Assembly (NCBI GenBank): GCA_024711125.1
Contig: JANJTM010000034.1
Coordinates: 1-64,000 of the forward strand
Reading direction: 5' to 3'
Length of the DNA: 64,000 nt
From: Rhodothermales bacterium
Lineage (GTDB): Bacteria > Bacteroidota > Rhodothermia > Rhodothermales > UBA10348
The notes below the pieces were generated by a model. That model had not been told where the DNA came from, ran no database searches, and saw only the letters and a program-made list of their open reading frames with translations. Made by a program: the position numbers and the translations under genes. Of this stretch, positions 16,913 through 26,269 are shown in pieces; positions within the stretch are counted from its first letter, which is position 1; the number at the start of each line of letters is the position of its first letter.

Positions 16913-17141
16913 CCGGGAGGAGTGAAATGGGCCACCGTTCCGGTCCACGGAGATGCATGGCCGCCCTCGGTGCCGCAGGCGCCCGTGCCCGAGAGCTGGT
17001 CCATTGGTTGGCCGCCCGGGCCGAGCCTGGTGGCACGCCGTACCCATGGCCCGCCGCGGGTTGATGCATAACCCGCATCGCGAACGTCCGGCAGCAGTCG
17101 GTCAACTTCGCATCCCTGATTTCAAGTCGCGCTCCCGCCCC

Positions 17142-18330
17142 ATGACCGGCATCACCCTCGCCCAGTATCGCATCGACGCCGAGCTCGGCCGCGGCGGCAT
17201 GGGCGCGGCATGGAGGACCGACAATGTCCTCCTGTACACCTCGAATACCGACTCCTCCCTGTGGAGCGTGGGCATCGACGGCGGCCAGACCGAGGGCGAG
17301 ATCATGGTGCGGCCGTTCGACCCCGGATCGCGTCGATTCACGGGCGACGAGACCCCGGCCGGGCTGGGCGAACAATCGTGCCGATCGGTTGCGGTGAGCG
17401 GGGAGGGCACGGCCGTCATCGGGGCGGAAGCAGCCCGCAGCGACGAAGCCTGTTCTGGCTCTCGGCAGACGGCGCGGTCCTCGAGGCGCTCGCCGACCCG
17501 CCCGTATCGATCGACGAGTCGTCCGCACCCCGGTCGGCCGAACGGATGTCGATTTCTCCCGACGCCTGTTGGCTCGCCACCGTCGTGCGAACGACGAGCG
17601 GAAGCGATGTATACCTGCAGGACCTCAAGGGAGGCGCGCCTCGCCGCTTGACCCTGACCGAGCGCGCCTTCCACCCGACCTTTTCGCCCGACGGGCGGTG
17701 GATCTACTATGCGGAGCAAACCGACTCCGTCCTGGTGATCATGCGCAAGCGAGCGGATCAGTCGGGCGGCGCAGAGTTCACCGGGGTGTCCGGACCGTGG
17801 CCGGACGTGTCTGCCGACGGATCGCGACTGCTCGCGATGAGCGAATGGTGGGAGCCGGGGCGCGTCTTCGATCTCGAGGCATCCGCCATGCCGTCCGCCG
17901 GAATGCCGATTCCGGGCACGCAGGACGATCGTGAAGGGGCAATTTCGCCGGATGGCCGATTCCTCGCGACCGATGGACCCGAGGCATCATGGTGCGCGAA
18001 GTCGGTGGCACCGCCGTATTCCAGGTGGCGCTCGGCCTGCCCTCGCAGTCCCGTCCCAGGTGGTCGCGCGACGGTCGCCATCTCTACTTCGCATCCCGGG
18101 TTTCTCTGTTTCGGATACCCGTCACCCTGTCGCCGATATTCGACTACGGTCAGCCTGAACGGGTCGCGGACGACCTGGGTGGTCTATTCCGGTTCGATCT
18201 GCATCCGGGCGGCGAGCGCATACTGGTTTGGGGGCAGCTGCCAGGCTCGGGGAACGACGCCCCATCCCTGCGCATCGTATTCAACTGGTTCACGCGGCTT
18301 CGGGCGATAGCTCCTGTCGGTCGCGGCTAG
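17142..18330 (+). pseudogene. serine/threonine kinase-TolB gene with deleted kinase domain and frameshifts
   Basis: It opens exactly like the intact kinases (MTGITLAQYRIDAELG then RGGMG) but jumps after the glycine loop straight into beta-propeller sequence (LLYTSNTDSSLWSVGIDGG). The remaining kinase domain is missing. Propeller-type text then shifts frame twice: around 17440-17460 (into a frame reading LFWLSADGAVLEAL) and around 17975-17990 (into VREVGGTAVFQVAL). The end is at 18330. Blades with FSPDGRWIYYAE and WSRDGRHLYFAS remain recognisable. It is a decayed paralogue of the next gene and should give no kinase activity. Confidence 0.85.
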
Positions 18331-18389
18331 AGGAGGCCCGGGGGGTCTGGGGGGGCGCAACGCGGAGCCGCCCGCTCCCTGTTGAGGGA

Positions 18390-18420
18390 TTGTGAAGATC
18401 GGCGTCAGGCGCCTACCTTG
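18390..18420 (+). promoter_or_regulatory. candidate promoter for kinase gene at 18456
   Basis: TTGTGA (18390-18395) and TACCTT (18414-18419) are 18 nt apart. The TACCTTG element lies 42 bp before the ATG. The paralogous kinase at 48002 has TACCTTG at exactly the same distance (47960-47966). Confidence 0.4.
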
Positions 18421-18455
18421 ACTATGCTACCCCCCACTGTTCGGTGACCCCCCGG

Positions 18456-21119
18456 ATGACCGGACTATTGCTCGCCCAGTACCGCATCGACGCCGAACTC
18501 GGAAGGGGCGGCATGGGCATCGTGTACCGCGCGACGGACACGAAGCTGAACCGCACGGTCGCGGTCAAGGTGCTGCCGCCGGCTGCCTTGGCCAGCGAGG
18601 ACGACCGCGCCCGGTTCTTCCGCGAGGCCCAGGCCGCCGCGCAGCTCCACCACCCCAACATCGCGACGGTGTTCGGAATCGACGAGGCGGCGCCGCTGAC
18701 GGCCGACGGCCGACCCGTCGAGGGGCAGTCGGAAAGGCGCCCCTTCATCGCGATGGAGTTCATCGAGGGGGAAACGCTGCAGGCCCGCATCGTCCACGGG
18801 CCCATGAAACTGGCCGATGTAGTCGCCGTCGGTCGCCAGGTCGCCGACGCGCTCAAGGCCGCCCATGCGAAGGAGATCGTCCACCGCGACATCAAGAGCG
18901 CCAACGTGATGCTGACGAAGGATGGCATCGCGAAGGTGCTCGACTTCGGCCTCGCCAAGACGAACCAGTCGACGATGCTGACCCGCATGGGCTCGACGCT
19001 CGGCACCGTCGCGTACATGAGCCCAGAGCAGGCGCGGGGCCAGGAGGTGGACGGTCGCAGCGACCTGTACTCGCTCGGGACGATGCTCTACGAGATGGTC
19101 ACGGGGCGGCTTCCGTTCGCCGGGGACTACGAGCAGGCGGTGGTGTACGGCATCCTCAACGAGGACCCCGAACCCGTAACGGCGCTGCGCACCGGTGTGC
19201 CCCTCGAACTGGAAGCCGTCGTCATGAAGCTTCTGCGCAAGGAGGCGCGGCTGCGGTACCAGTCGGCGGCCGACCTGATCGCCGACCTGGAGTCGGTCCG
19301 GTTGGGCTCCGGCACGGGGCAGAGCGCTGCGTCTCTTCCGCCCACAAGATCGGGCCCGGCCAGGATCGACGCCGCCGGTGTCGCCCGCTGGCGACGCTAT
19401 GCGCTCTGGTTCGGATTCGTCGGTTTGTTGCTCGGTTCCCTCTTTACGGCGGCCGTGCTCACGCGAAGCGCGCGGTCTGACGTACCCGCATTGGTCGATG
19501 TGAGCCTCGACGTACCCGGCATGGAGGCGCTCCTGCAGACCTACGTGCGGCTGTCTGACGTCGCTTTTGCACTTTCGCCCGACGGGCGCCTGCTGGCGTA
19601 CCAGGGTCTGGAATCGGAGTCGGGCCTGTTGCTGCGCGACCTGACCAGCGACCGCCCGGTGGTGAAACTGGCGAGCCTCGGGGTATGGCCGGTCTTTTCG
19701 CCCGATTCGCGACAGGTTGCGTGGACGTCTGAGGGATCGCTGATGGTGGGCCCGGCCGGCGGGGGCGTCGCCCGCGTGATCTCGACCGAAACGCCCGATA
19801 TCGTGGGCATTTCGTGGGCCGACGACGGAAGGATCTACTTGGCGGCCGATTACGGTGTCGGGATTACGCGCCTCTCGCCTGAAGATGGGGTGCAGGAGAT
19901 GCTTACTGCACCCGATTCGAGCCGTGGCGAGATCGGGCATGTCTGCCCCTCGTTGCTTCCGGACGGGGAGACGCTGCTCTACCAGGTGTACGGCACGGCC
20001 GGGTGGGAGCTTGCGATGTCGAATCTGGAGTCGGGGCGCAAAGTCATCCTGGGCCCCGGCATCTGCCCCCGCTTCGCCGAGCCCGACCAGGTGTTCTACA
20101 ACCAGGGCTACCGCCTGCTGGTCGCACGGCTGGATCTGGGGAAGGGACTCCTGGAACCCGCACGTACCGTCACGACCGAATTGATGGCCAACCTGCAGGC
20201 ATTTACCGCCTACTATGCCGTTTCGCGGCGTGGCGATGTCGTGGTCGTCGAAGATTCCGACGGAGAGGGCAGCGGGATCTGGTACACCCGGTGGGACGGA
20301 ACGAGGGAGGAGTATCGGCCCGACGTATTCGACGTGGAGCAGTTTTCCGTCTCGCCCGACGGCCGCACCATCGCGATCGCAGCACCCTATCCGGCCGCCG
20401 ATCCGGATATCTACCTGTTTGATCGGGAAACCAGGGACACCCGCCGCATCGCGTCCAGTCTGACCTACGACGCCTTCCCGGTGTGGGCGCCCGACGGGGC
20501 GCTGTTGTTCAGTTCGGAGCGCCGCGGTCAATCGGATATCTACCGCGTGCCGCCCGGCAGCGACCAGGAACAGTTGTTGAGCGGCGAGAAGGTCCAGCAA
20601 TACGTCGGATCGGTCTCCAGGGACGGCATCTGGGTCGGCTTCGAAACGCCTGTACCCGGTCGATCCACCGACCTCTTCTACGTGGCCATGGACGGCTCGA
20701 CCGAGCCGATGCCCCTGGTGTCGTCCTCGGCCGCCGAGCGGGATGTTCGGTTCTCGCCTCGGGAGGATCTGGTCGCGTATCTGTCGGATGAGACGGGAAC
20801 GTCCGAGGTCTACGTGGTCGATTTCCCGCCGAGGAGCCCGCGCGAGCGCATCACGGTGGGCGGAGGGGACTCCCCCCGTTGGTCGGCAGACGGCCGATCG
20901 CTGTTTTTTGTGAGCGGAAGTACACTGTACCGGGTGGCCGTAGGCCCGTCCGGGAGGCGAACCGGCGAACCTGTCAAGGTCCTGGATGGGATCTGGGGCG
21001 ATTTCGAACTCGTGCCCGACAACAGCGGGGTCCTGAGCATCACCGTGGAGGGCCGACGCACCATCCGCTACATTCAGCGGGCTGCCGACCGATCCGAAGC
21101 ACCCGAACCCGGCTCCTGA
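18456..21119 (+). CDS. membrane serine/threonine protein kinase with TolB-like propeller
   Basis: This 887-residue protein has an N-terminal Hanks-type kinase: glycine loop GRGGMG (16-21), VAVK with Lys38, HRDIKSANVM with Asp145, DFG at 163-165 and MSPEQARG. One membrane helix lies at about 316-336 (ALWFGFVGLLLGSLFTAAV). The remainder is a TolB/WD40-like beta-propeller with repeated LSPDGR/WAPDG blades, expected outside the membrane. It probably senses an extracytoplasmic signal and phosphorylates cytoplasmic targets. ATG 18456 aligns with paralogous starts; an in-frame GTG lies 12 bp earlier. There is no SD. The TM segment is nearly identical to that of the 48002 kinase. Confidence 0.95.
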   Translation: MTGLLLAQYRIDAELGRGGMGIVYRATDTKLNRTVAVKVLPPAALASEDDRARFFREAQAAAQLHHPNIATVFGIDEAAPLTADGRPVEGQSERRPFIAMEFIEGETLQARIVHGPMKLADVVAVGRQVADALKAAHAKEIVHRDIKSANVMLTKDGIAKVLDFGLAKTNQSTMLTRMGSTLGTVAYMSPEQARGQEVDGRSDLYSLGTMLYEMVTGRLPFAGDYEQAVVYGILNEDPEPVTALRTGVPLELEAVVMKLLRKEARLRYQSAADLIADLESVRLGSGTGQSAASLPPTRSGPARIDAAGVARWRRYALWFGFVGLLLGSLFTAAVLTRSARSDVPALVDVSLDVPGMEALLQTYVRLSDVAFALSPDGRLLAYQGLESESGLLLRDLTSDRPVVKLASLGVWPVFSPDSRQVAWTSEGSLMVGPAGGGVARVISTETPDIVGISWADDGRIYLAADYGVGITRLSPEDGVQEMLTAPDSSRGEIGHVCPSLLPDGETLLYQVYGTAGWELAMSNLESGRKVILGPGICPRFAEPDQVFYNQGYRLLVARLDLGKGLLEPARTVTTELMANLQAFTAYYAVSRRGDVVVVEDSDGEGSGIWYTRWDGTREEYRPDVFDVEQFSVSPDGRTIAIAAPYPAADPDIYLFDRETRDTRRIASSLTYDAFPVWAPDGALLFSSERRGQSDIYRVPPGSDQEQLLSGEKVQQYVGSVSRDGIWVGFETPVPGRSTDLFYVAMDGSTEPMPLVSSSAAERDVRFSPREDLVAYLSDETGTSEVYVVDFPPRSPRERITVGGGDSPRWSADGRSLFFVSGSTLYRVAVGPSGRRTGEPVKVLDGIWGDFELVPDNSGVLSITVEGRRTIRYIQRAADRSEAPEPGS

Positions 21120-21140
21120 CCCGTCAACACCAGTTCATCG

Positions 21141-22763
21141 ATGATTGGAAACACGCTCTCGCAGTACCGCATCGATGCCGGTCTGCGCTTCAGTGCGGCA
21201 GGTCTGCTTGCCTTGACCCTCGTCGCCTGCTCACCGCAGAAAGCCGACCCGCTCCCCGAAGCCGACTACCACAACCTCGACGTCGCGCGTGCGCAAGCCC
21301 ACATGGCGTCGGGCGCCCTGACCGCGGTTTCGCTCACGCAATACTACCTCGACCGCATCGCCGCGCTCGACGATGCCGGGCCGACGCTGAACGCCGTCAT
21401 CGAGACGAATCCCGAGGCGCTGGCGATTGCCGCCGCTCTCGACGCCGAGCGAGAGAAGAACGGCCCGCGGGGCCCGCTGCACGGCATTCCGGTCCTGCTC
21501 AAGGCCAATATCGACACGCGCGACTCGATGGCGACGACCGCCGGATCCCTTGCGCTGGCCGGGCACCTGCCCATGAAGGACGCCTTTCTCGTGGCGCGGC
21601 TTCGAGAGGCGGGGGCCGTGATCCTGGGCCTCGCCAATCTCAGCGAATGGGCCAATTACAGGGGATCGAGTTCGATCAGCGGATGGAGCAGCCTGGGTGG
21701 GCAGAACCTGAATCCGTACGTCCTCGATCGCACACCGTGCGGTTCGTCGAGCGGATCGGCCTCGGCGGTCGCGGCCGACCTCGCCCTTCTCAGCGTCGGC
21801 ACCGAAACGAACGGGTCGATCATGTGCCCGGCGTCGTTCAACGGTGTCGTGGGCGTGAAACCGACCCTCGGCCTGGTCAGCCGGGACGGAATCATCCCGA
21901 TCGCGCACAGCCAGGACACGGCGGGCCCGATGGCGCGTACGGTGGCCGATGCCGCCGTGCTGTTGCAGGCGATGGCCGTGCGGGATCCGGCCGACGCGGC
22001 GTCGGAGCGCTTTCCGGTCTCCATTCCCGACTACGTCGCTGCGCTGGAGCTTCCCGATCTGGCTGGAGTCAGGATCGGCGTGGTAAGGGAATACGCGGGC
22101 GCGGGCACCGTCGAAGCGATCGAGGAGGCGTACTCCGACGCGGTGGACGCGCTGCGCGCTTCCGGAGCCACGATCGTGGATTCGGTGAGTTTCCAGGTCA
22201 GCGGTCTCAGGCAGGGGCCGGTGCTGTCCTATGAATTCAAGCACGGCATCAACGCGTACCTGCAGGCGCACGGATCGCCCAACGGGATGCGCTCGTTGGC
22301 CGATCTCATCGCGTTCAACGAAGCGCACGCCGACGAGGTGATGCCGCTGTTCGGTCAGGAGATCTTCCTGCAGGCCGAGGCCCGTGGTTCGCTGACCGAT
22401 CCCGAGTACCTGGAAGCGCTGGAGACGAACACGCGACGGACGCGTGGCGCCCTCGACTCGGTCCTGACCGCACACGACCTGGATGCGCTGATCGGCCCGT
22501 CGAACGGGCCCGCCTCGAAGATCGTCGGCGAAGACGACTCGCCGTGGGTAGGTGTCGGCTGGGGGATTTCGGCGATCAGCGGCTATCCCGACATGACCTT
22601 GCCGATGACCCTGGTCAACGATCTTCCGGTCGGAATCTCGATTCTCGGTGCGCCCTGGAGCGAGGCCACGCTGCTGCGCATCGCGAACCGGATCGAGCGG
22701 GCGAGGGGCACGTTTCCGCCCCCGAAATTCCTCGCCGCCGCCGACTCGACTTCGAACAAGTAG
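21141..22763 (+). CDS. amidase-signature lipoprotein with kinase-derived N-terminus
   Basis: This 540-residue amidase-signature enzyme has the Ser-cisSer-Lys triad: Lys121 in PVLLKANIDT, the serine-rich CGSSSGSASAV loop, and GTETNGSIMCPASF. It hydrolyses amide bonds, substrate unknown. The first 13 residues (MIGNTLSQYRIDA) are not amidase-like; they match kinase N-termini of this window (for example MIGTTVRQYHVLE at 61199 and LAQYRIDAELG). They run directly into a lipoprotein leader (AAGLLALTLVAC, Cys30). This is best explained by recombination that put a kinase start in front of the amidase leader. It sits between two intact kinase genes. Confidence 0.92.
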   Translation: MIGNTLSQYRIDAGLRFSAAGLLALTLVACSPQKADPLPEADYHNLDVARAQAHMASGALTAVSLTQYYLDRIAALDDAGPTLNAVIETNPEALAIAAALDAEREKNGPRGPLHGIPVLLKANIDTRDSMATTAGSLALAGHLPMKDAFLVARLREAGAVILGLANLSEWANYRGSSSISGWSSLGGQNLNPYVLDRTPCGSSSGSASAVAADLALLSVGTETNGSIMCPASFNGVVGVKPTLGLVSRDGIIPIAHSQDTAGPMARTVADAAVLLQAMAVRDPADAASERFPVSIPDYVAALELPDLAGVRIGVVREYAGAGTVEAIEEAYSDAVDALRASGATIVDSVSFQVSGLRQGPVLSYEFKHGINAYLQAHGSPNGMRSLADLIAFNEAHADEVMPLFGQEIFLQAEARGSLTDPEYLEALETNTRRTRGALDSVLTAHDLDALIGPSNGPASKIVGEDDSPWVGVGWGISAISGYPDMTLPMTLVNDLPVGISILGAPWSEATLLRIANRIERARGTFPPPKFLAAADSTSNK

Positions 22764-22769
22764 CGCTCC

Positions 22770-25436
22770 ATGACCGGTCTCATCCTCGCCCAGTACCGCA
22801 TCGACGCCGAGCTCGGAAGAGGGGGCATGGGCATCGTGTACCGTGCGACGGACACGAAGCTCAATCGCACCGTTGCCGTAAAGGTGCTCCCCCCGGCCGC
22901 GCTGGGCAGTGAGGACGACCGAGCCCGCTTCTTCAGGGAGGCCCAGGCGGCGGCGCAGCTCCACCATCCCAACATCGCGACGGTTTTCGGGATCGACGAG
23001 GCGGTCCCGCACGGAGAGGGCAAGGAGCCGCAGGACGGCGCCGAACGTCGTCCTTTCATCGCGATGGAGTTCATCGAGGGGGAAACGCTCCATGACCGGA
23101 TCCGCAAGGGCCCCCTGCGGTTGCCCGAAGCGGTAAGTATCGCGGTGCAGGTCGCCGAAGCGCTCAAGGCGGCCCACGCGAAGAACATCGTGCACCGGGA
23201 CGTCAAGAGCGCCAACGTGATGCTGACGCCCGACGGCGTGGCGAAGGTGCTCGACTTCGGCCTGGCGAAAACCAACCAGTCGACCATGCTGACCCGGATG
23301 GGCTCGACTCTGGGTACGGTCGCCTACATGAGCCCCGAGCAGGCCCGAGGGCAGGAGGTGGACGGTCGCAGCGACCTGTACTCGCTCGGCACGATGCTCT
23401 ACGAGATGGTTGCGGGCCGACTGCCGTTCGCGGGGGACTACGAGCAGGCGATCGTGTACGGGATCCTGAACGAGCCTCCGGAGCCGCTGACGGCGCTGCG
23501 CACGGGGGTTCCGATGGAACTGGAGCGCATCGTGGGCAAGCTGCTCACGAAGGAAGCCGACTACCGGTACCAGGGAGCGGCCGACCTGATCGCCGACCTG
23601 AAGAGCCTGGATGTGTCGGGTAGCGGCTTCAGCCGGCGCACGATGGCAACCATTTCCGGCACGCAGGTCGCGGCAGCCCCGAAGGCCGTGCTCCCGAGTT
23701 GGGTTGTGGCCGGCGTCGTGACTGCGGCGCTGGTGATCGGGGCGCTGGGGGCGTGGTTCGTGATGCCGGACTCCGAAAGCGAGCCGGTCCCCGTTCGACG
23801 GATGCAGGCTTCTCTCGCACCGGCGACCCAGCTCTATCCCCGCCTGTCGATCTCGGCCGATGGCTCGACGATTGCCTATCTGTCGCTCGAGGACGACGGC
23901 ATTCACATGCGGGTGCGCAGGCTGGATGAGGAGGAAGGCAGGGACGTGGCGCAGCTTGATCGCATTTCGGCTCCGGCGCTCTCGTTGGACGGCCGGTGGA
24001 TCGCGTTTTCGGATATCTCGGGTCTCAACCGCGTTTCCACGTCGGGCGGGTCTCCGGAGGTACTGATGGAAGCCGAGAGTTTTCTGATTCCGCGCTGGGT
24101 CGATGACGGTACGCTGATCAGTTCCACGGGACTCAAGGGGATCTTCACGCTGGCACTGGACGGCACGGAGACCCTGGTCGACGTCGGCATGCCCGAGGGA
24201 GGGACTGCGCTTCAGCCTATCATGATACCCGGCACACGGGTGATCCTGTACACGCGCTGGGGGGCCGGAACGGCCCAGTCCGAGGTGTGGGCGTACGATC
24301 TCGATTCGAAGGAAACGGCGCTGGTGGCGCAGCGCGCCGTCTGGCCGCGCTACCACCCGAGCGGGTACGTGCTGTTCTATCGCGGAGCGGACGTGCACGC
24401 GGCGCGATTCGACCCGGCGACCCTGACGACGGGGCCCTCGTTCGTACTGCAGCCGGACGTATCGAATGTCGCCGACGGCGCCATCGTGCTTTACGACATT
24501 TCGGCTACCGATCTGATGGTCTACTATCCCGGAGGCACGTTCGGCAGCGGCGGCCGCAACCTGGTCGTTCAGCGTGCGGCCGGAGGCAGGTCCCAGGTGC
24601 CGGTCGAATCGAGGGACTGGTGGGACCCCCGGTTTTCGCCGGAAGGCCGCTCGGTGCTCGCGCACGCGACCGGGAGTGCCGGCAACACGGAGATGTGGCT
24701 GATCGATCTCGAACGCGGCGCGGCGCGTCCCCTGACCAACAGCCCGGGCGAGGACGAGACCCCGGTCTGGGCGCCGGACGGCCAGTCCTTCTACTACTCG
24801 ACCGACGGAAGCGGCTTCGAGGCGCTCGTCCGCCGATCCATCACCGGGATCGGCCCGGTGGATACCCTCTGGAAGCAGACCGTGCACCTGCACGTGGAGT
24901 CGGTGTCGCCGGACGGACGATACGTGGTCACGACGCTCGGCGGGGCTTCCCAGGACATGATGCTCGTGGATACCCGGGCGCCCGGAGGCGTCACGCCGCT
25001 GTTTCCGACCCCCGCCAATGAGACGTCGGGCCGGATCTCGCCGGACGGGAAGTGGCTGGCGTATGCCTCGGACGAGGCGGGACGCTACGAGGTCTACCTG
25101 GCCACATTCCCCGGGGCCGAAGTGATCACGCGCGTTTCCACGGAGGGCGGCGAAGCGCCGGTCTGGTCCCGCGACGGTCGAACCCTGTACTACCTGAAGA
25201 ACGACGACATCCAGCAGGTGGACATGAGCAATCCCCGCTCGCCCGGCGCCCCCGCACTGTTCCAGGCGGCCGGCAGTGCCTTTTTCCGGCAATCGCCGCA
25301 CACGACGTACGATGTGTACGGTGACCAGGCGATTTTCAGCGACGCTCCCGAGGGTGCCCAGAGCGTGCGCCACGTGCAGGTGATCACCGGGCTCACCTCG
25401 TTGCTTCGTTCGCTTGACCCTTCCAGCCCGAAATGA
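22770..25436 (+). CDS. membrane serine/threonine protein kinase with TolB-like propeller
   Basis: This is an 888-residue paralogue of the 18456 kinase. The kinase domain (1-270) is nearly the same, with QYRIDAELGRGGMG, VAVKVL, HRDVKSANVM, DFGLAKT and SPEQARGQEVDGRSD. A membrane helix lies at about 310-332 (SWVVAGVVTAALVIGALGAW). The propeller half is strongly diverged and contains repeated LSLDGRW, FSPEGR, WAPDGQ and ISPDGKW blades. The conserved kinase with variable sensor suggests different ligands feeding a common output. It starts 6 bp after the amidase stop and ends in an ATGA overlap with the PhyH gene. Confidence 0.95.
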   Translation: MTGLILAQYRIDAELGRGGMGIVYRATDTKLNRTVAVKVLPPAALGSEDDRARFFREAQAAAQLHHPNIATVFGIDEAVPHGEGKEPQDGAERRPFIAMEFIEGETLHDRIRKGPLRLPEAVSIAVQVAEALKAAHAKNIVHRDVKSANVMLTPDGVAKVLDFGLAKTNQSTMLTRMGSTLGTVAYMSPEQARGQEVDGRSDLYSLGTMLYEMVAGRLPFAGDYEQAIVYGILNEPPEPLTALRTGVPMELERIVGKLLTKEADYRYQGAADLIADLKSLDVSGSGFSRRTMATISGTQVAAAPKAVLPSWVVAGVVTAALVIGALGAWFVMPDSESEPVPVRRMQASLAPATQLYPRLSISADGSTIAYLSLEDDGIHMRVRRLDEEEGRDVAQLDRISAPALSLDGRWIAFSDISGLNRVSTSGGSPEVLMEAESFLIPRWVDDGTLISSTGLKGIFTLALDGTETLVDVGMPEGGTALQPIMIPGTRVILYTRWGAGTAQSEVWAYDLDSKETALVAQRAVWPRYHPSGYVLFYRGADVHAARFDPATLTTGPSFVLQPDVSNVADGAIVLYDISATDLMVYYPGGTFGSGGRNLVVQRAAGGRSQVPVESRDWWDPRFSPEGRSVLAHATGSAGNTEMWLIDLERGAARPLTNSPGEDETPVWAPDGQSFYYSTDGSGFEALVRRSITGIGPVDTLWKQTVHLHVESVSPDGRYVVTTLGGASQDMMLVDTRAPGGVTPLFPTPANETSGRISPDGKWLAYASDEAGRYEVYLATFPGAEVITRVSTEGGEAPVWSRDGRTLYYLKNDDIQQVDMSNPRSPGAPALFQAAGSAFFRQSPHTTYDVYGDQAIFSDAPEGAQSVRHVQVITGLTSLLRSLDPSSPK

Positions 25437-26233
25437 GCTCGCTCGACCAGCCGTATCCCCTTGCATCCGACCAGGTCGCGTTTTACCGCGAGCATGCCTG
25501 GATCAAGCTCCCGGGCGTGCTCACGCCGGCAGAGATCGCCCATTTCGACGCCGTGATCACGTCGGACGTACACCGGCTGAACCGGGAAACGCGGCCGATG
25601 GAGGAGCGGGACACGTACGCGAGGGCCTTCCTGCAGGTCATGAACCTGTGGCGGTCTTCCGTGGAGGCACGTCGGCTCGTCTTCTCGAAACGCCTGGCCG
25701 GCATCGCGGCGGCACTCCTGGAGGTCCGTGGCGTGCGGCTCTACCACGACCAGGCGCTCTACAAGGAGGCGGGCGGAGGGCACACGCCGTGGCACGCCGA
25801 CCAGTACTACTGGCCGCTGGCTTCCGACCGCACGATCACGGCGTGGATCCCGCTGCAGGAGACCCCGCTGGAGATGGGCCCGCTCGAGTTCTCGGCAGGG
25901 AGCCACCGCCTGACGGACGGCCGCAACCTGGCGATTTCGGACGAAAGCGAAGCCGCGATCGATCGCGTACTGCGCGAGGGGCCGTATCCGCACGTCGTGG
26001 AGCCGTTCGGCGTCGGCGAGGTCAGTTTCCACGCCGGGTGGCTGTACCACCGGGCGGGGCCGAACACCACGGGGCGACCGCGCAAGGTCATGACCATGAT
26101 CTACATGGACGCCGAAATGCGGCTGAAGGCGCCCGAAAACGCCAATCAGCAGCTAGATTGGGACACGTGGTGCCCGGGCGCGCGCATCGGAGAGATCGTC
26201 GATACGCCGCTCAACCCGGTCCTCTATCCCTGA
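25433..26233 (+). CDS. phytanoyl-CoA dioxygenase (PhyH) family protein
   Basis: This 266-residue Fe(II)/2-oxoglutarate dioxygenase-fold protein has iron ligands visible as His121 and Asp123 in TPWHADQYYWP and His206 in LYHRAGPNTTG. The downstream RPRKVMTMIYMD arginine probably binds 2-oxoglutarate. Members hydroxylate diverse small molecules, and hydroxylation of a methyl group can lead to oxidative demethylation. It overlaps the kinase stop (ATGA) and precedes corrinoid methyl-transfer genes by 36 bp, so a role in methylated-compound metabolism is plausible but inferred. Confidence 0.88.
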   Translation: MSSLDQPYPLASDQVAFYREHAWIKLPGVLTPAEIAHFDAVITSDVHRLNRETRPMEERDTYARAFLQVMNLWRSSVEARRLVFSKRLAGIAAALLEVRGVRLYHDQALYKEAGGGHTPWHADQYYWPLASDRTITAWIPLQETPLEMGPLEFSAGSHRLTDGRNLAISDESEAAIDRVLREGPYPHVVEPFGVGEVSFHAGWLYHRAGPNTTGRPRKVMTMIYMDAEMRLKAPENANQQLDWDTWCPGARIGEIVDTPLNPVLYP

Positions 26234-26269
26234 AGGGCCGCGAGGCGCCGCGCCAGACCGCCGGCCGCC

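Noticed and set aside
16913-17141. Upstream coding extension of the kinase pseudogene
   Set aside because: The frame is open but the translation is not protein-like and paralogous kinases start at the equivalent of 17142.
21231-25466. 1411-codon minus-strand open frame across amidase and kinase genes
   Set aside because: Mirror of real coding frames; no domain-like sequence and overlaps two certain genes completely.
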